This document shows positions 56,129 through 64,000 of a DNA stretch of 64,000 bases, one piece after another (the first letter of the stretch is position 1; every line of letters begins with the position of its first letter). Source of the DNA: Paenibacillus sp. FSL R7-0337. Its GTDB lineage: Bacteria; Bacillota; Bacilli; Paenibacillales; Paenibacillaceae. Both the position numbers and the translations under genes were made by a program. The stretch spans positions 6,076,001 through 6,140,000 of the forward strand of contig NZ_CP150218.1 in NCBI RefSeq assembly GCF_037969875.1, in the 5' to 3' direction. The notes below the pieces were generated by a model that did not search any database, was not told where the DNA came from, and worked only from the letters and a program-made list of their open reading frames with translations.

Positions 56129-57013
56129 ATGAATAAGTATTTTAGTACCAAAGTATCCATATTTGTGTTTGCTTTCCCTGCATTGCTGCTGTTTACCGTA
56201 TTCTGTGTATACCCTTTGCTGCCGGAGATCTGGGTGAGCCTGCATAAGCATGACGGGTTTAGAAATTTGGGTTTTGTGGGTTTGGATAATTACAAAGAAG
56301 TGATGGCTACCTCATCCTTTTGGACCGCTCACAAGAATACGTATCTCATTGTAGCTATCTCATTATTACTGGGGTTACCCTTGTCCATGATGCTTGCGCT
56401 TTTTATGGATGCGCAGACGCCGAGGTTTCGTCGATTCTTCAAGACGGTGGCGATGTTTCCAGCGATCTTGTCGGTCACGGTTGTTGCCCAGATTTGGGTG
56501 GCGTTCTACGAACCGAATTGGGGTTTGTTGAACAAGATTCTCGATTCGTTAGGCCTTCATTCTTGGACGCATTCGTGGTTAACGGAAAAGAAAACGGTAA
56601 TGCCCAGCATTGGAGTGACCTTCCTGTGGCAATATATTGGACTGAACGCGTTGCTGTTCTATACAGGCATCAAGACCATACCCAAGAGTTATTATGAAGC
56701 GGCATTGATCGACGGTGCTAATTATATTCAAGTTTGCTTAAGAATTACACTCCCCTTGCTGCAAAATGTAATCAAATACGTGCTTATTCTATCTACATTA
56801 GGCTCAATGGCATTTTATTCGCATGTACGAGTCATGACGGCAGGAGGCCCGGGAGATTTATCCAGGACAGTCATCTACCAGATGTATTACACGGCTTTTG
56901 ATACTTCCGAATTTGGCAAAGGTAATGCGATTGCCGTTATTTTTATTCTGGAATGCCTTTTGATCTCCTTTATCATTCAAAGGTACGTTGCCAGAGAAAA
57001 ACTGGAGTTTTAA
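56129..57013 (+). CDS. CUT1 sugar ABC transporter permease (MalF/LacF-like)
   Basis: A six-helix membrane subunit, about 294 residues, beginning IFVFAFPALLLFTVFCVYPLLPEIWVSL. The EAA loop is YYEAALIDGANYIQVCLRITLPLL. The ATG at 56129 has GGTGGAG just upstream; the ATG at 56114 would itself overlap that ribosome site. Together with the next gene it forms the channel of the importer; as with the transporter at 34 kb, no ATPase is encoded, implying a shared MsmX-type ATPase. Confidence 0.9.
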   Translation: MNKYFSTKVSIFVFAFPALLLFTVFCVYPLLPEIWVSLHKHDGFRNLGFVGLDNYKEVMATSSFWTAHKNTYLIVAISLLLGLPLSMMLALFMDAQTPRFRRFFKTVAMFPAILSVTVVAQIWVAFYEPNWGLLNKILDSLGLHSWTHSWLTEKKTVMPSIGVTFLWQYIGLNALLFYTGIKTIPKSYYEAALIDGANYIQVCLRITLPLLQNVIKYVLILSTLGSMAFYSHVRVMTAGGPGDLSRTVIYQMYYTAFDTSEFGKGNAIAVIFILECLLISFIIQRYVAREKLEF

Positions 57014-57030
57014 GCTGGGGGGGGAGCTTT

Positions 57031-57843
57031 CTGAAATTATTAAGCCGAGTGTTTTGGGTAGCTGCGGGATGCACATTTCTGTTTCCCTTGTACTGGATGG
57101 TAACGATGTCATTGAAGTCCAAAAGTGAAGCTTACGACAATCCATTTGGATTACCGTCTTCCTTGGACTGGCTGAACTTCAGCGAAGCGCTGTCCAAATA
57201 TCATTTTTATACGTATTTCGAGAACAGCGTGATTTATACCACAGGCACAATTGCCATTACGTTGACAACGGGCAGCATGCTTGCTTATTGCCTCAGCCGT
57301 ATGCAATGGAGATTCAATTCGGCAATGTTGTTTTATGTATCTATGGGTTTAATTGTCCCGATCGAAGTAGTCGTTATTCCGTTATTCCAGTTGGTTAAAT
57401 GGATGCATATTAAAAATAGTTATTTGGGTCTTATCTTGCCGTATTCTGGCTTCGCCATTGCTTCCTGCGTACTGATGCTGTATGCCTTTTTCCGTTCTTT
57501 GCCTAAGGAGCTGGAAGAAGCGTCATGCATAGATGGAGCGAATGTCTATCAAACGTATATCAAAATCATATTTCCAATCGTAATGCCAGCGCTCGTGACG
57601 CAATGTGTTCTGATATTCATTCGAATCTGGAACGAATTTCCGCTTGCTTTTATTATTGCTTCCAAGGATCAATTCCGGCCGCTTACTGTCGGGTTGCTTG
57701 GTTTCTTCATCAATGTGGGAGTTACGGATTGGGGGCCGATCGGCGCGAGTATGCTGCTGTCCAGCCTGCCTATGATCATCGTTTATTTAATAGGCAACGA
57801 AAAGATCGAAAATGCGTTAACTGCAGGTGCAATTCTGAAGTGA
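57031..57843 (+). CDS. CUT1 sugar ABC transporter permease (MalG/LacG-like), probable CTG start
   Basis: The second channel subunit, about 271 residues. It has six helices (first about VFWVAAGCTFLFPLYWMVTMSL) and the EAA loop LEEASCIDGANVYQTYIKIIFP. No ATG exists in a sensible place: the open frame runs back to 56953 but that part overlaps the previous permease and lacks family similarity. The best ribosome site, GGGGGAG, ends 5 bases before a CTG at 57031, 18 bp after the previous stop; a GTG at 57049 is the alternative. I take CTG as most likely. Confidence 0.85.
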   Translation: MKLLSRVFWVAAGCTFLFPLYWMVTMSLKSKSEAYDNPFGLPSSLDWLNFSEALSKYHFYTYFENSVIYTTGTIAITLTTGSMLAYCLSRMQWRFNSAMLFYVSMGLIVPIEVVVIPLFQLVKWMHIKNSYLGLILPYSGFAIASCVLMLYAFFRSLPKELEEASCIDGANVYQTYIKIIFPIVMPALVTQCVLIFIRIWNEFPLAFIIASKDQFRPLTVGLLGFFINVGVTDWGPIGASMLLSSLPMIIVYLIGNEKIENALTAGAILK

Positions 57844-57897
57844 GAATGTGAAGTGGGAGAAGGGACATCTGATAAGTGATCCAAGAGGGGGATGGAA

Positions 57898-60800
57898 ATG
57901 CGAGGAAGAGCATTAATATGGATTCTGACTTTGATCATGGTAATTCCCATGCTGCCATTCTCAGGGCCGGTAGTCTCGGCTGACAGTGTGCCAAGTGTAA
58001 CTATCTATGTTGCTACAAATGGCAATGATAACACAGGGGATGGAACACAAGGAAAGCCGTATAAAACGCTTGCCAAGGCAAAGGCAGCAGTAAGGACTCT
58101 GCCTAAGACCGGCGGTGATATCGTGGTTCAAATTGCGGATGGATACTATTCGCTTGATGAAACGCTGGTTTTTGACAAGGATGATTCCGGAAGTGCAAGC
58201 AGCACGATTCGCTATGAGGCGGCGCCGGGTGCGAAGCCGGTAATCAGCGCCGGTGAAATGCTGAAAAAAGGCGTATGGACCGAAGCGGTTGGCCTTACCC
58301 AGACTGGCGGCTTAAAGGCGTATAAAACGACCCTTAACCGGAGCGATAAGTTGCGGATGATCTATGTAAACGATAAAGGCGCTACCATGACGCTGAGCCC
58401 GCAAATCGTTTCAGCCAACAGAACCGTCACCGGCACCCCTACAGCCAGCTTTACCGCTGCCAATAACCCCTGGGCGTGGCAAAATGGCAGCAATATTCGG
58501 GCGGCTATCGTATTCGATGCCAGCGTAGGTCTGAGTACGGCAACGAAAAACCCCCAAAACATCGAAGCCGAAAGTATCGGCGGTTCTACCGCCAGGTGGT
58601 CGCGGCCGTTTGTCACCTTCGCATCAATCGAACAGGCGCCGGCAGAGAGCAACAAGCCCGGCGGTGTTATGCTCCGGTTCCAGATGCCATATGGTGCGAT
58701 TTCACAGTCTTTGAGTAATAACACGCAATACAATCCAGGTAACAATCAAGTCATCCGCAACGCTTTCGAGTTCTTCAACAAACGCGGAGATTTCTATTTC
58801 GACCAGGCGGAGAGCACGCTTTATTACATCCCGCTTGCAGGCGAGGATATCAATACCGCCGACGTGGTTATCCCGAAGCTTGAGACGGTCCTCGACATAC
58901 AAGGAGAGCCTGTTGGAGATCGGTTAAATCCTGTCCAGGGCTCGGATGACGGACGTGTCAAAAATATAACCTTCAACGGGCTGAAGTTTGCCCATACCGA
59001 CTACAAACTGTATGAACTGACGGGCACTTATACTCTTAGCGACGGAACCGGTCCGGTAACAACCCGTTCCCGCGGGTATGCGTCCGTTCAGGGCTCTATC
59101 GTGAACACAGCTTACTTCCCCGGCAGCATAAACTGGCATGAGACCTTCTACCGGGGCTATGACATACCGCCGGCAGCGGTCATGATCAACGGGGCGAGGA
59201 ATATCAAGGTGCTGAACGGTGAGATCGGACTTACCGGATTTAATGGTATCCATGTGGAGAACGATGTCAAGGATATCGAAGTCACGGGCAACTATATCGT
59301 AGATACGCTCGCTTCCGGTGTTGTAATCGGACATCCACAGCATATCTATGAGAACGATGAGCCGATTAAGCATGAGTCTAGTGTGTCGGTCTCTGGTACA
59401 CCAATAAGGAACTGGGCCGGTGTTAATAAGGAAAAATTCAAGGCAGGTACTGAAGCTGTGCCGGAAAATATTTATATAACAAATAACTTTTTGTACAGAA
59501 ACTGCTACGGATTCCCGGGCGCCAACTCCCTAACCTCTTTCTACACTACGAATATGCAGGTACTGCACAACTTCCTGTATGATTCTACTTACGGCGCGAT
59601 GAGCATTGGCTGGGGCTGGGACGAATACGATGGTTTCGGCTTTACCGCCCAAGGTACCAACAAGACCGGCGGCCCTTATCAGGGTACGCATGAAACGAAC
59701 CTCGCAAGATCTCCAGTAATCTCTACGACCTCCAGGAATAACAAAATAAACTATAACAGGGTAGAGGAAATTTGCACGGTAGTTAACGACTCCGGGGCGA
59801 TCTACTCCTTGGGACGACAGGGTGATCCGGGTAATTTGCCGGGCGGAGGGACATGGGACACTATCAACAATCTGACCGATAACCCTGTCACCGACAAGTC
59901 TAGTAACTGGCATTCTGACAACTGGACGAATTTCACCGAGATGAACTACAACTTCCTTAACCCGAATCCAACGGACAAACCCACGACCTCTAACAACTGG
60001 ACAAACGGATTTCATCCCGACGAAGGCAGCACGTTCATCAAGATGATAGGCAATGTCGTGCAGTCAAAGCTCTCACATGCAGCCGGACAGAGCCGTCTTT
60101 TTGAATTTAACAACTGGAAGCGTAAAAGCGACATGATTGCCATCGACGGATACGTGGACGGGAATAACAACCAGAATGGCGCCCCCAGGACTACTTACGA
60201 CAATTACAAAAGCGAAGCCCGCATTTGGCCCGTTGCAGGCAACGAAATCGTTCTGAATTCGGGTCTTACCAACGAATACACACATATGATCCCAAGAAGC
60301 CTCATTGCCGATACCGAGTTTGAACTGGCTTCCAATGTCATCATGGGTGCAAGCGGTGAAAAGCTGAGCCGCAGAGGTCTGCTTAAGGCGGAAGACACGG
60401 TTTGGCTCGCACCCGCGAACACAACTGTCTTTAAAGAAGGCGCTACGATGACAAAAGCTGCCGGCAATGAAAAAACAATCAACACTCCATCTGCCGCAGG
60501 ACAATACAAACTATTTATATTATATGGAGACGGGAGAGAAACAGCCACTTCCAAGTACACGGTATACGTTGACGCGAGCGAGCCGGCAACCAATGTGGTG
60601 GATGGGAAAAGCTACGAAGTTTCAGCCATAAGGCCGCTTAAACTAACTTTGAGTGATGAATACACCTTCACGCTTAACGGCAAGCCCGTGGCGGATGGTT
60701 ACGAAATCCGTACCGAAGGAAACTGGACCCTGGTAGGCAGCACTTCGAAGCCTGAAATAACCATCAACTTTACCACCACAGTATCGGTGGCAAACAAGCT

Positions 60801-63456
60801 GCTCCCGGCTGATGTGTCCGTAGCCCCCGGCGGGACCGTTAGATTTGCCTACGATTTGGACGACGCGGCCCAAAAGATATGGATTTCTTCGTCGAGCGGC
60901 GGACATTTTGATGGAGGCGATGATGAAACCGTAGCCTCCGGCGACGCGCTCGGAATGAGCGCGCCCATGGTGCCCGGTCCGTACATTATTTTTGTGCTGG
61001 CGAAAGACGGCGAAGTTCGAAGTCAGTCGCACGCTCGTGTTGTGGTGAGAGATGTAACGCCTGCCGATATTCCCAGAAATGGTCTTGATTTATGGCTCAA
61101 GGGCGATGAGGGCTTGGAAATGGATAGCAGTGGCAACGTGACGGGGTGGAGAAATATGGGGAACATCCCGGCGAAGCTTGTCCCGGCAAACGTCCCCGGA
61201 AGCGGCGGCGATAATCTTGGAACACCTGACGGGAATCCCAAGCTCAAGAAAGATGTTTACGACTATGTAGAATTCACCGCGAACTCGAAGCCGTTAAAGG
61301 CTGCTGGCTTTAAAGACTATAACGGCAGTACACAGATGACAATCTATACACTGGTTAGACCAACGACAATAGCCAATAACTCCAGCGACCAAAATGGTCT
61401 TGTTTATTTCGGATTGAACGAGGCTTACCAAACGTGGGCCGCCAACGACGGTTGGAGCGGTATTAGTCTCGGGGTAGGAACAAACCGGGTTAACGTCCGC
61501 TTTGGTAATGCGGATGGCAGTGTATCGGGTGGCGGTCAACAATTTACAACAACAGCCACTGATGATCTGGTCAGCGTCCGGGCGCAGCTAAACGGAAGCA
61601 AAAGAGAAGTTTATGTTAATAACAACGTCATCGGCACTCCCGGAACCAACGCTAAGGCCCTTTTGGGGAACAGACCGGATCTGAGCGTAGGTTACACGAT
61701 GGCGGCTGCAACCCCCCACCGCTTCATGGGCAGAGTCTTGCAGATTCTCATCTACGACAGGGTGCTGACCGCTGATGAAATCACGAAAGTAGAAACGTAT
61801 TTTAACGAGGTGAAAGCCGGCCGCGGCGGGTCCGCGAACCCCGTGGTTCCAAAGGTTGACACAACCTTGCTGACCGCCTTGATCGAGGCCGCGGGTAACA
61901 AGGAAAAAACGATGTATACAAGTGATTCATGGAACGCTTTTGCAGACGCATTACGTGAGGCCAAAGCTGCTGCCGCCAATGAGGAGATCTCGCAGACAGC
62001 AGCGGATCATTCATATTACGCGCTGCGTGACGCAATCAAAGGGCTTCAACTGTTATCTGGCGGAGTTGCAACCGCTGTATACGGGACGCCTGTTCTCGGC
62101 GGCTCCGAGCTCGACCCGCTCTGGAATACGACGGTCACGCTGCCGATCCTTAAGCATCTGACAATGGTGAACGGTCCGGCGGATGGTTCCGCTAAAGTGC
62201 TATGGGACGATTCTAACCTGTATGTTCTGGTGCGTGTAAAAGACCCTGTGCTGAACAGCAGCAGCAGCGAAGCGCATGAGAAGGACTCGGTCGAGATCTT
62301 TGTAGATGAGACCAACAGTAAACAAACCTCGTACGGACCGGGTATGGGACAATACCGTACTAACTATCTTAATGAGAAAAGCTTTAATCCAGGCAGTGTC
62401 AGTGCGGGTTTTGAGTCTTTTGCCAAAGTAGTGGATGGCGGTTATTACATTGAAACCAAGATTCCCTTTAAAGCTGGTGCGCCTGCGGCTGATCATGTAA
62501 TCGGATTTGATGTGCAGATCAATGACGCAAAAGCAACGGGTGGCCGTCAGGACATTATCATGTGGCACGATGTGTCCGGACAGTCCTATAATAACGGTTC
62601 ACAATGGGGTGAGGTTAGACTTGTGAAAGAGATCAGCGGTCAAGAAGGCAGCGCGTTGCTGACCGGACCGGGAACCGTTGAAGGCGGCAACAATTTTGAT
62701 GTTGAATTCAGCTTGGCGCATGCTGGAACAGATGTCAAAGCGCTAGATATTACGATTAATTATGATGCGGATAAGCTGGAATTCATATCAATGGAATCGC
62801 TTCAGCAGGATTTCAAATTAGTTGGTGAAGTGAATGAAGCCGGCAAGCTTAGAACCATCGGGACTACTATTGGAAATACAGATATGACCAAGGGATTGAT
62901 TAAACTTAAGTTCAGAGCGGTTGCAGCGGATAATCCGCAGAGCGCTTCCATTCGCGTCACTCCGTTAACGGTTGCGAATGGCGCAGGCCAAGAATCAGAT
63001 TGGGCGGGTGCAACTCACACAGTCCGAATTAATAACATGGATAAGACGGGCTTGCTGCTTCTGATTGCGGAAGCGCAAAGTACGCATGATGCAGCCCTTG
63101 AAGGCGTATCTCCTGGCCAGTATCCATTAGGCTCGAAGGCAACTCTCCAGGCAGCTATTGATACCGCTCAAGTGGTGGCTTCGGCTCAGGGAGTAGGCCA
63201 GGCAGGAATTGAACAAGCGACATTGAAGCTGCACGCAGCTCTGCAAAGCTTCAAGGGTTCGATGATTAAATCCATCGAAGGAGATTACAATAACGACAGC
63301 AGAGTAAGTGTGGGTGACCTTGCAATTATTGCATCCGCCTATGGCAAAAATAATCAAGATCCAAATTGGAATAAGTACAGAGCGTTGGATTTGAATGGCG
63401 ACGGTATGATTGACATCGTGGATATCTCCATTCTGGCCCGTAAAATTCTGAATTAA
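57898..63456 (+). CDS. Secreted multidomain glycan-active protein: beta-helix, LamG, FIVAR, CBM9, cohesin, FIVAR, dockerin
   Basis: About 1852 residues with a signal peptide (to about SADS, residue 30). The catalytic part (about 35-700) starts YVATNGNDNTGDGTQGKPYKTL and has the repeated asparagine-rich turns of a right-handed parallel beta-helix, as in GH141 or polysaccharide lyases. Ig-like segments follow. Then come a LamG-like domain (about 1061-1300), a FIVAR helical bundle (about 1320-1385), a CBM9-like module (about 1390-1575) and a cohesin-like domain (about 1585-1710). The end holds a second FIVAR (about 1715-1790) and a type I dockerin (about 1795-1852, GDYNNDSRVSVGDLAIIAS and DLNGDGMIDIVDISILARKIL with both calcium loops). 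AGAGGGGG lies 6 bases before the chosen ATG. No SLH or LPXTG anchor is visible. Likely cuts or trims a complex polysaccharide whose fragments enter through the upstream importer. Confidence 0.85.
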   Translation: MRGRALIWILTLIMVIPMLPFSGPVVSADSVPSVTIYVATNGNDNTGDGTQGKPYKTLAKAKAAVRTLPKTGGDIVVQIADGYYSLDETLVFDKDDSGSASSTIRYEAAPGAKPVISAGEMLKKGVWTEAVGLTQTGGLKAYKTTLNRSDKLRMIYVNDKGATMTLSPQIVSANRTVTGTPTASFTAANNPWAWQNGSNIRAAIVFDASVGLSTATKNPQNIEAESIGGSTARWSRPFVTFASIEQAPAESNKPGGVMLRFQMPYGAISQSLSNNTQYNPGNNQVIRNAFEFFNKRGDFYFDQAESTLYYIPLAGEDINTADVVIPKLETVLDIQGEPVGDRLNPVQGSDDGRVKNITFNGLKFAHTDYKLYELTGTYTLSDGTGPVTTRSRGYASVQGSIVNTAYFPGSINWHETFYRGYDIPPAAVMINGARNIKVLNGEIGLTGFNGIHVENDVKDIEVTGNYIVDTLASGVVIGHPQHIYENDEPIKHESSVSVSGTPIRNWAGVNKEKFKAGTEAVPENIYITNNFLYRNCYGFPGANSLTSFYTTNMQVLHNFLYDSTYGAMSIGWGWDEYDGFGFTAQGTNKTGGPYQGTHETNLARSPVISTTSRNNKINYNRVEEICTVVNDSGAIYSLGRQGDPGNLPGGGTWDTINNLTDNPVTDKSSNWHSDNWTNFTEMNYNFLNPNPTDKPTTSNNWTNGFHPDEGSTFIKMIGNVVQSKLSHAAGQSRLFEFNNWKRKSDMIAIDGYVDGNNNQNGAPRTTYDNYKSEARIWPVAGNEIVLNSGLTNEYTHMIPRSLIADTEFELASNVIMGASGEKLSRRGLLKAEDTVWLAPANTTVFKEGATMTKAAGNEKTINTPSAAGQYKLFILYGDGRETATSKYTVYVDASEPATNVVDGKSYEVSAIRPLKLTLSDEYTFTLNGKPVADGYEIRTEGNWTLVGSTSKPEITINFTTTVSVANKLLPADVSVAPGGTVRFAYDLDDAAQKIWISSSSGGHFDGGDDETVASGDALGMSAPMVPGPYIIFVLAKDGEVRSQSHARVVVRDVTPADIPRNGLDLWLKGDEGLEMDSSGNVTGWRNMGNIPAKLVPANVPGSGGDNLGTPDGNPKLKKDVYDYVEFTANSKPLKAAGFKDYNGSTQMTIYTLVRPTTIANNSSDQNGLVYFGLNEAYQTWAANDGWSGISLGVGTNRVNVRFGNADGSVSGGGQQFTTTATDDLVSVRAQLNGSKREVYVNNNVIGTPGTNAKALLGNRPDLSVGYTMAAATPHRFMGRVLQILIYDRVLTADEITKVETYFNEVKAGRGGSANPVVPKVDTTLLTALIEAAGNKEKTMYTSDSWNAFADALREAKAAAANEEISQTAADHSYYALRDAIKGLQLLSGGVATAVYGTPVLGGSELDPLWNTTVTLPILKHLTMVNGPADGSAKVLWDDSNLYVLVRVKDPVLNSSSSEAHEKDSVEIFVDETNSKQTSYGPGMGQYRTNYLNEKSFNPGSVSAGFESFAKVVDGGYYIETKIPFKAGAPAADHVIGFDVQINDAKATGGRQDIIMWHDVSGQSYNNGSQWGEVRLVKEISGQEGSALLTGPGTVEGGNNFDVEFSLAHAGTDVKALDITINYDADKLEFISMESLQQDFKLVGEVNEAGKLRTIGTTIGNTDMTKGLIKLKFRAVAADNPQSASIRVTPLTVANGAGQESDWAGATHTVRINNMDKTGLLLLIAEAQSTHDAALEGVSPGQYPLGSKATLQAAIDTAQVVASAQGVGQAGIEQATLKLHAALQSFKGSMIKSIEGDYNNDSRVSVGDLAIIASAYGKNNQDPNWNKYRALDLNGDGMIDIVDISILARKILN

Positions 63457-63487
63457 TTACATGTGGAAATAAGGAGATATCGAAAGG

Positions 63488-64000
63488 ATGGGAATTCGCT
63501 TGAAATATCGGGTGAAATATCGGGTTGGAATGATGCTTCTAGCTGCTTGGTTCACACTTTCCCTGCTGCCGGTGTACGCAATGGCCAAGGACGCCTCCTT
63601 TAGCTTAGCGGTCTCCAATTCTACGTCCATTAAGGGAAATCAAGTTGTCGTGACGGTGACGGGATCGGATCTTACCGATGTATATGGCTTCGAAATCAAT
63701 TTGAAGTACGATACAAACCTTCTATTATACAAAAAAAGTGAAAGCTTGCTGCAAGGGTTCTCCGTCCCGCTTGCTCCTGCAGATGGCCTTGTCGTGTTCG
63801 CGCATACGAAGGTTGGCAAGGTCGCCGGCCTATCGGGAAAAGCCGAGCTCGCAGCCATTACGTTTGAAGTCATTGGAAAGAATACGAAGAAGCCGACAGT
63901 AGAATTAACACGTGTGAAGCTTGTGAAAAGCGATCTTACGGATACAGTTGTCAAGCCGGGAACGAAAGCAGACATCGCGGTGCAAGCAGCGGGGAATAAC
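63488..64000 (+). CDS. Secreted protein with N-terminal cohesin-like domain, 3' end cut by window
   Basis: 171 codons remain open to the last base. A signal peptide (MLLAAWFTLSLLPVYAMA) is followed by a cohesin-type beta-sandwich (SFSLAVSNSTSIKGNQVVVTVTG, VYGFEINLKYDTNLLLYK, KAELAAITFEVIGK). AAGGAG lies about 11 bases before the ATG and it begins 31 bp after the dockerin-bearing gene, so the two are probably co-expressed. The cohesin could receive the neighbour's dockerin. The rest of the protein is outside the window. Confidence 0.75.
   Translation, partial: MGIRLKYRVKYRVGMMLLAAWFTLSLLPVYAMAKDASFSLAVSNSTSIKGNQVVVTVTGSDLTDVYGFEINLKYDTNLLLYKKSESLLQGFSVPLAPADGLVVFAHTKVGKVAGLSGKAELAAITFEVIGKNTKKPTVELTRVKLVKSDLTDTVVKPGTKADIAVQAAGNN

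Noticed and set aside
1..64000. CRISPR arrays, tRNA, rRNA or phage genes
   Set aside because: No regularly spaced repeats, no cloverleaf or rRNA-like sequence, and no integrase or structural phage genes were recognised.

Overview
The window reads as a chromosomal segment of a spore-forming Bacillota, most probably Paenibacillus. The main reasons are two YesM/YesN-style CUT1 sugar-uptake loci without their own ATPase, a sporulation sigma-K relic, a LoaP-type NusG paralogue beside a megasynthase cluster, strong Shine-Dalgarno sequences and a large surface glycan-degrading protein. No rRNA, tRNA or CRISPR array was seen. Genus and species are inference.

Region 1 (1-26.3 kb) is the right part of a hybrid polyketide/non-ribosomal peptide cluster, all on the + strand with overlapping or closely spaced genes. 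It holds a carbamoyltransferase (cut by the window start), KS-AT(dead)-ACP-ACP-C-A(Ser)-PCP, KS-AT-KR-ACP-C-A(Gly)-PCP-BtrH-like, C-A(Asn)-PCP-E, a D-asparaginyl peptidase fused to an ABC exporter (ZmaM type), an acyl-CoA dehydrogenase, a radical SAM protein and a free ACP. The Asn module with its epimerase and the peptidase-exporter together indicate the N-acyl-D-Asn prodrug strategy known from zwittermicin, xenocoumacin, colibactin and amicoumacin. No thioesterase is visible. The last Gly-loaded carrier is instead followed by a BtrH-like acyltransferase/cysteine-protease-type domain that may release the chain onto an amine.

Region 2 (26.3-32.4 kb) is visibly AT-rich. It carries a LoaP-like antiterminator, a decayed IS4-family transposase and three stand-alone relatives of the fused BtrH-like domain: one with a candidate Cys, one truncated, and one full length but with Ala at the Cys position.

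Region 3 (32.4-39.8 kb) holds a broken YesN-type response regulator next to IS630 and IS110 remnants, an intact LplB/LplC/lipoprotein sugar ABC operon, a decayed IS3-family element and a decayed sigK fragment.

Region 4 (39.7-45.6 kb) is a compact cassette of ApbE flavin transferase, LysR regulator and a two-subunit flavoprotein reductase resembling the hydroxycinnamate reductase HcrA/HcrB of Lactiplantibacillus. It is flanked by 67-bp direct repeats of the 3' end of sigK.

Region 5 (45.6-64 kb) is carbohydrate metabolism. It includes a divergent AraC regulator and GH2 beta-galactosidase, a nitronate monooxygenase, and a YesM/YesN two-component pair next to a binding-lipoprotein plus two-permease sugar transporter with a CcpA (cre)-like operator. 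It ends with an 1852-residue secreted protein (right-handed beta-helix, LamG-like, CBM9-like, cohesin, FIVAR, dockerin) and the start of a second secreted cohesin-containing protein cut by the window end.

All functional statements rest on reading motifs by eye. No database search was run.
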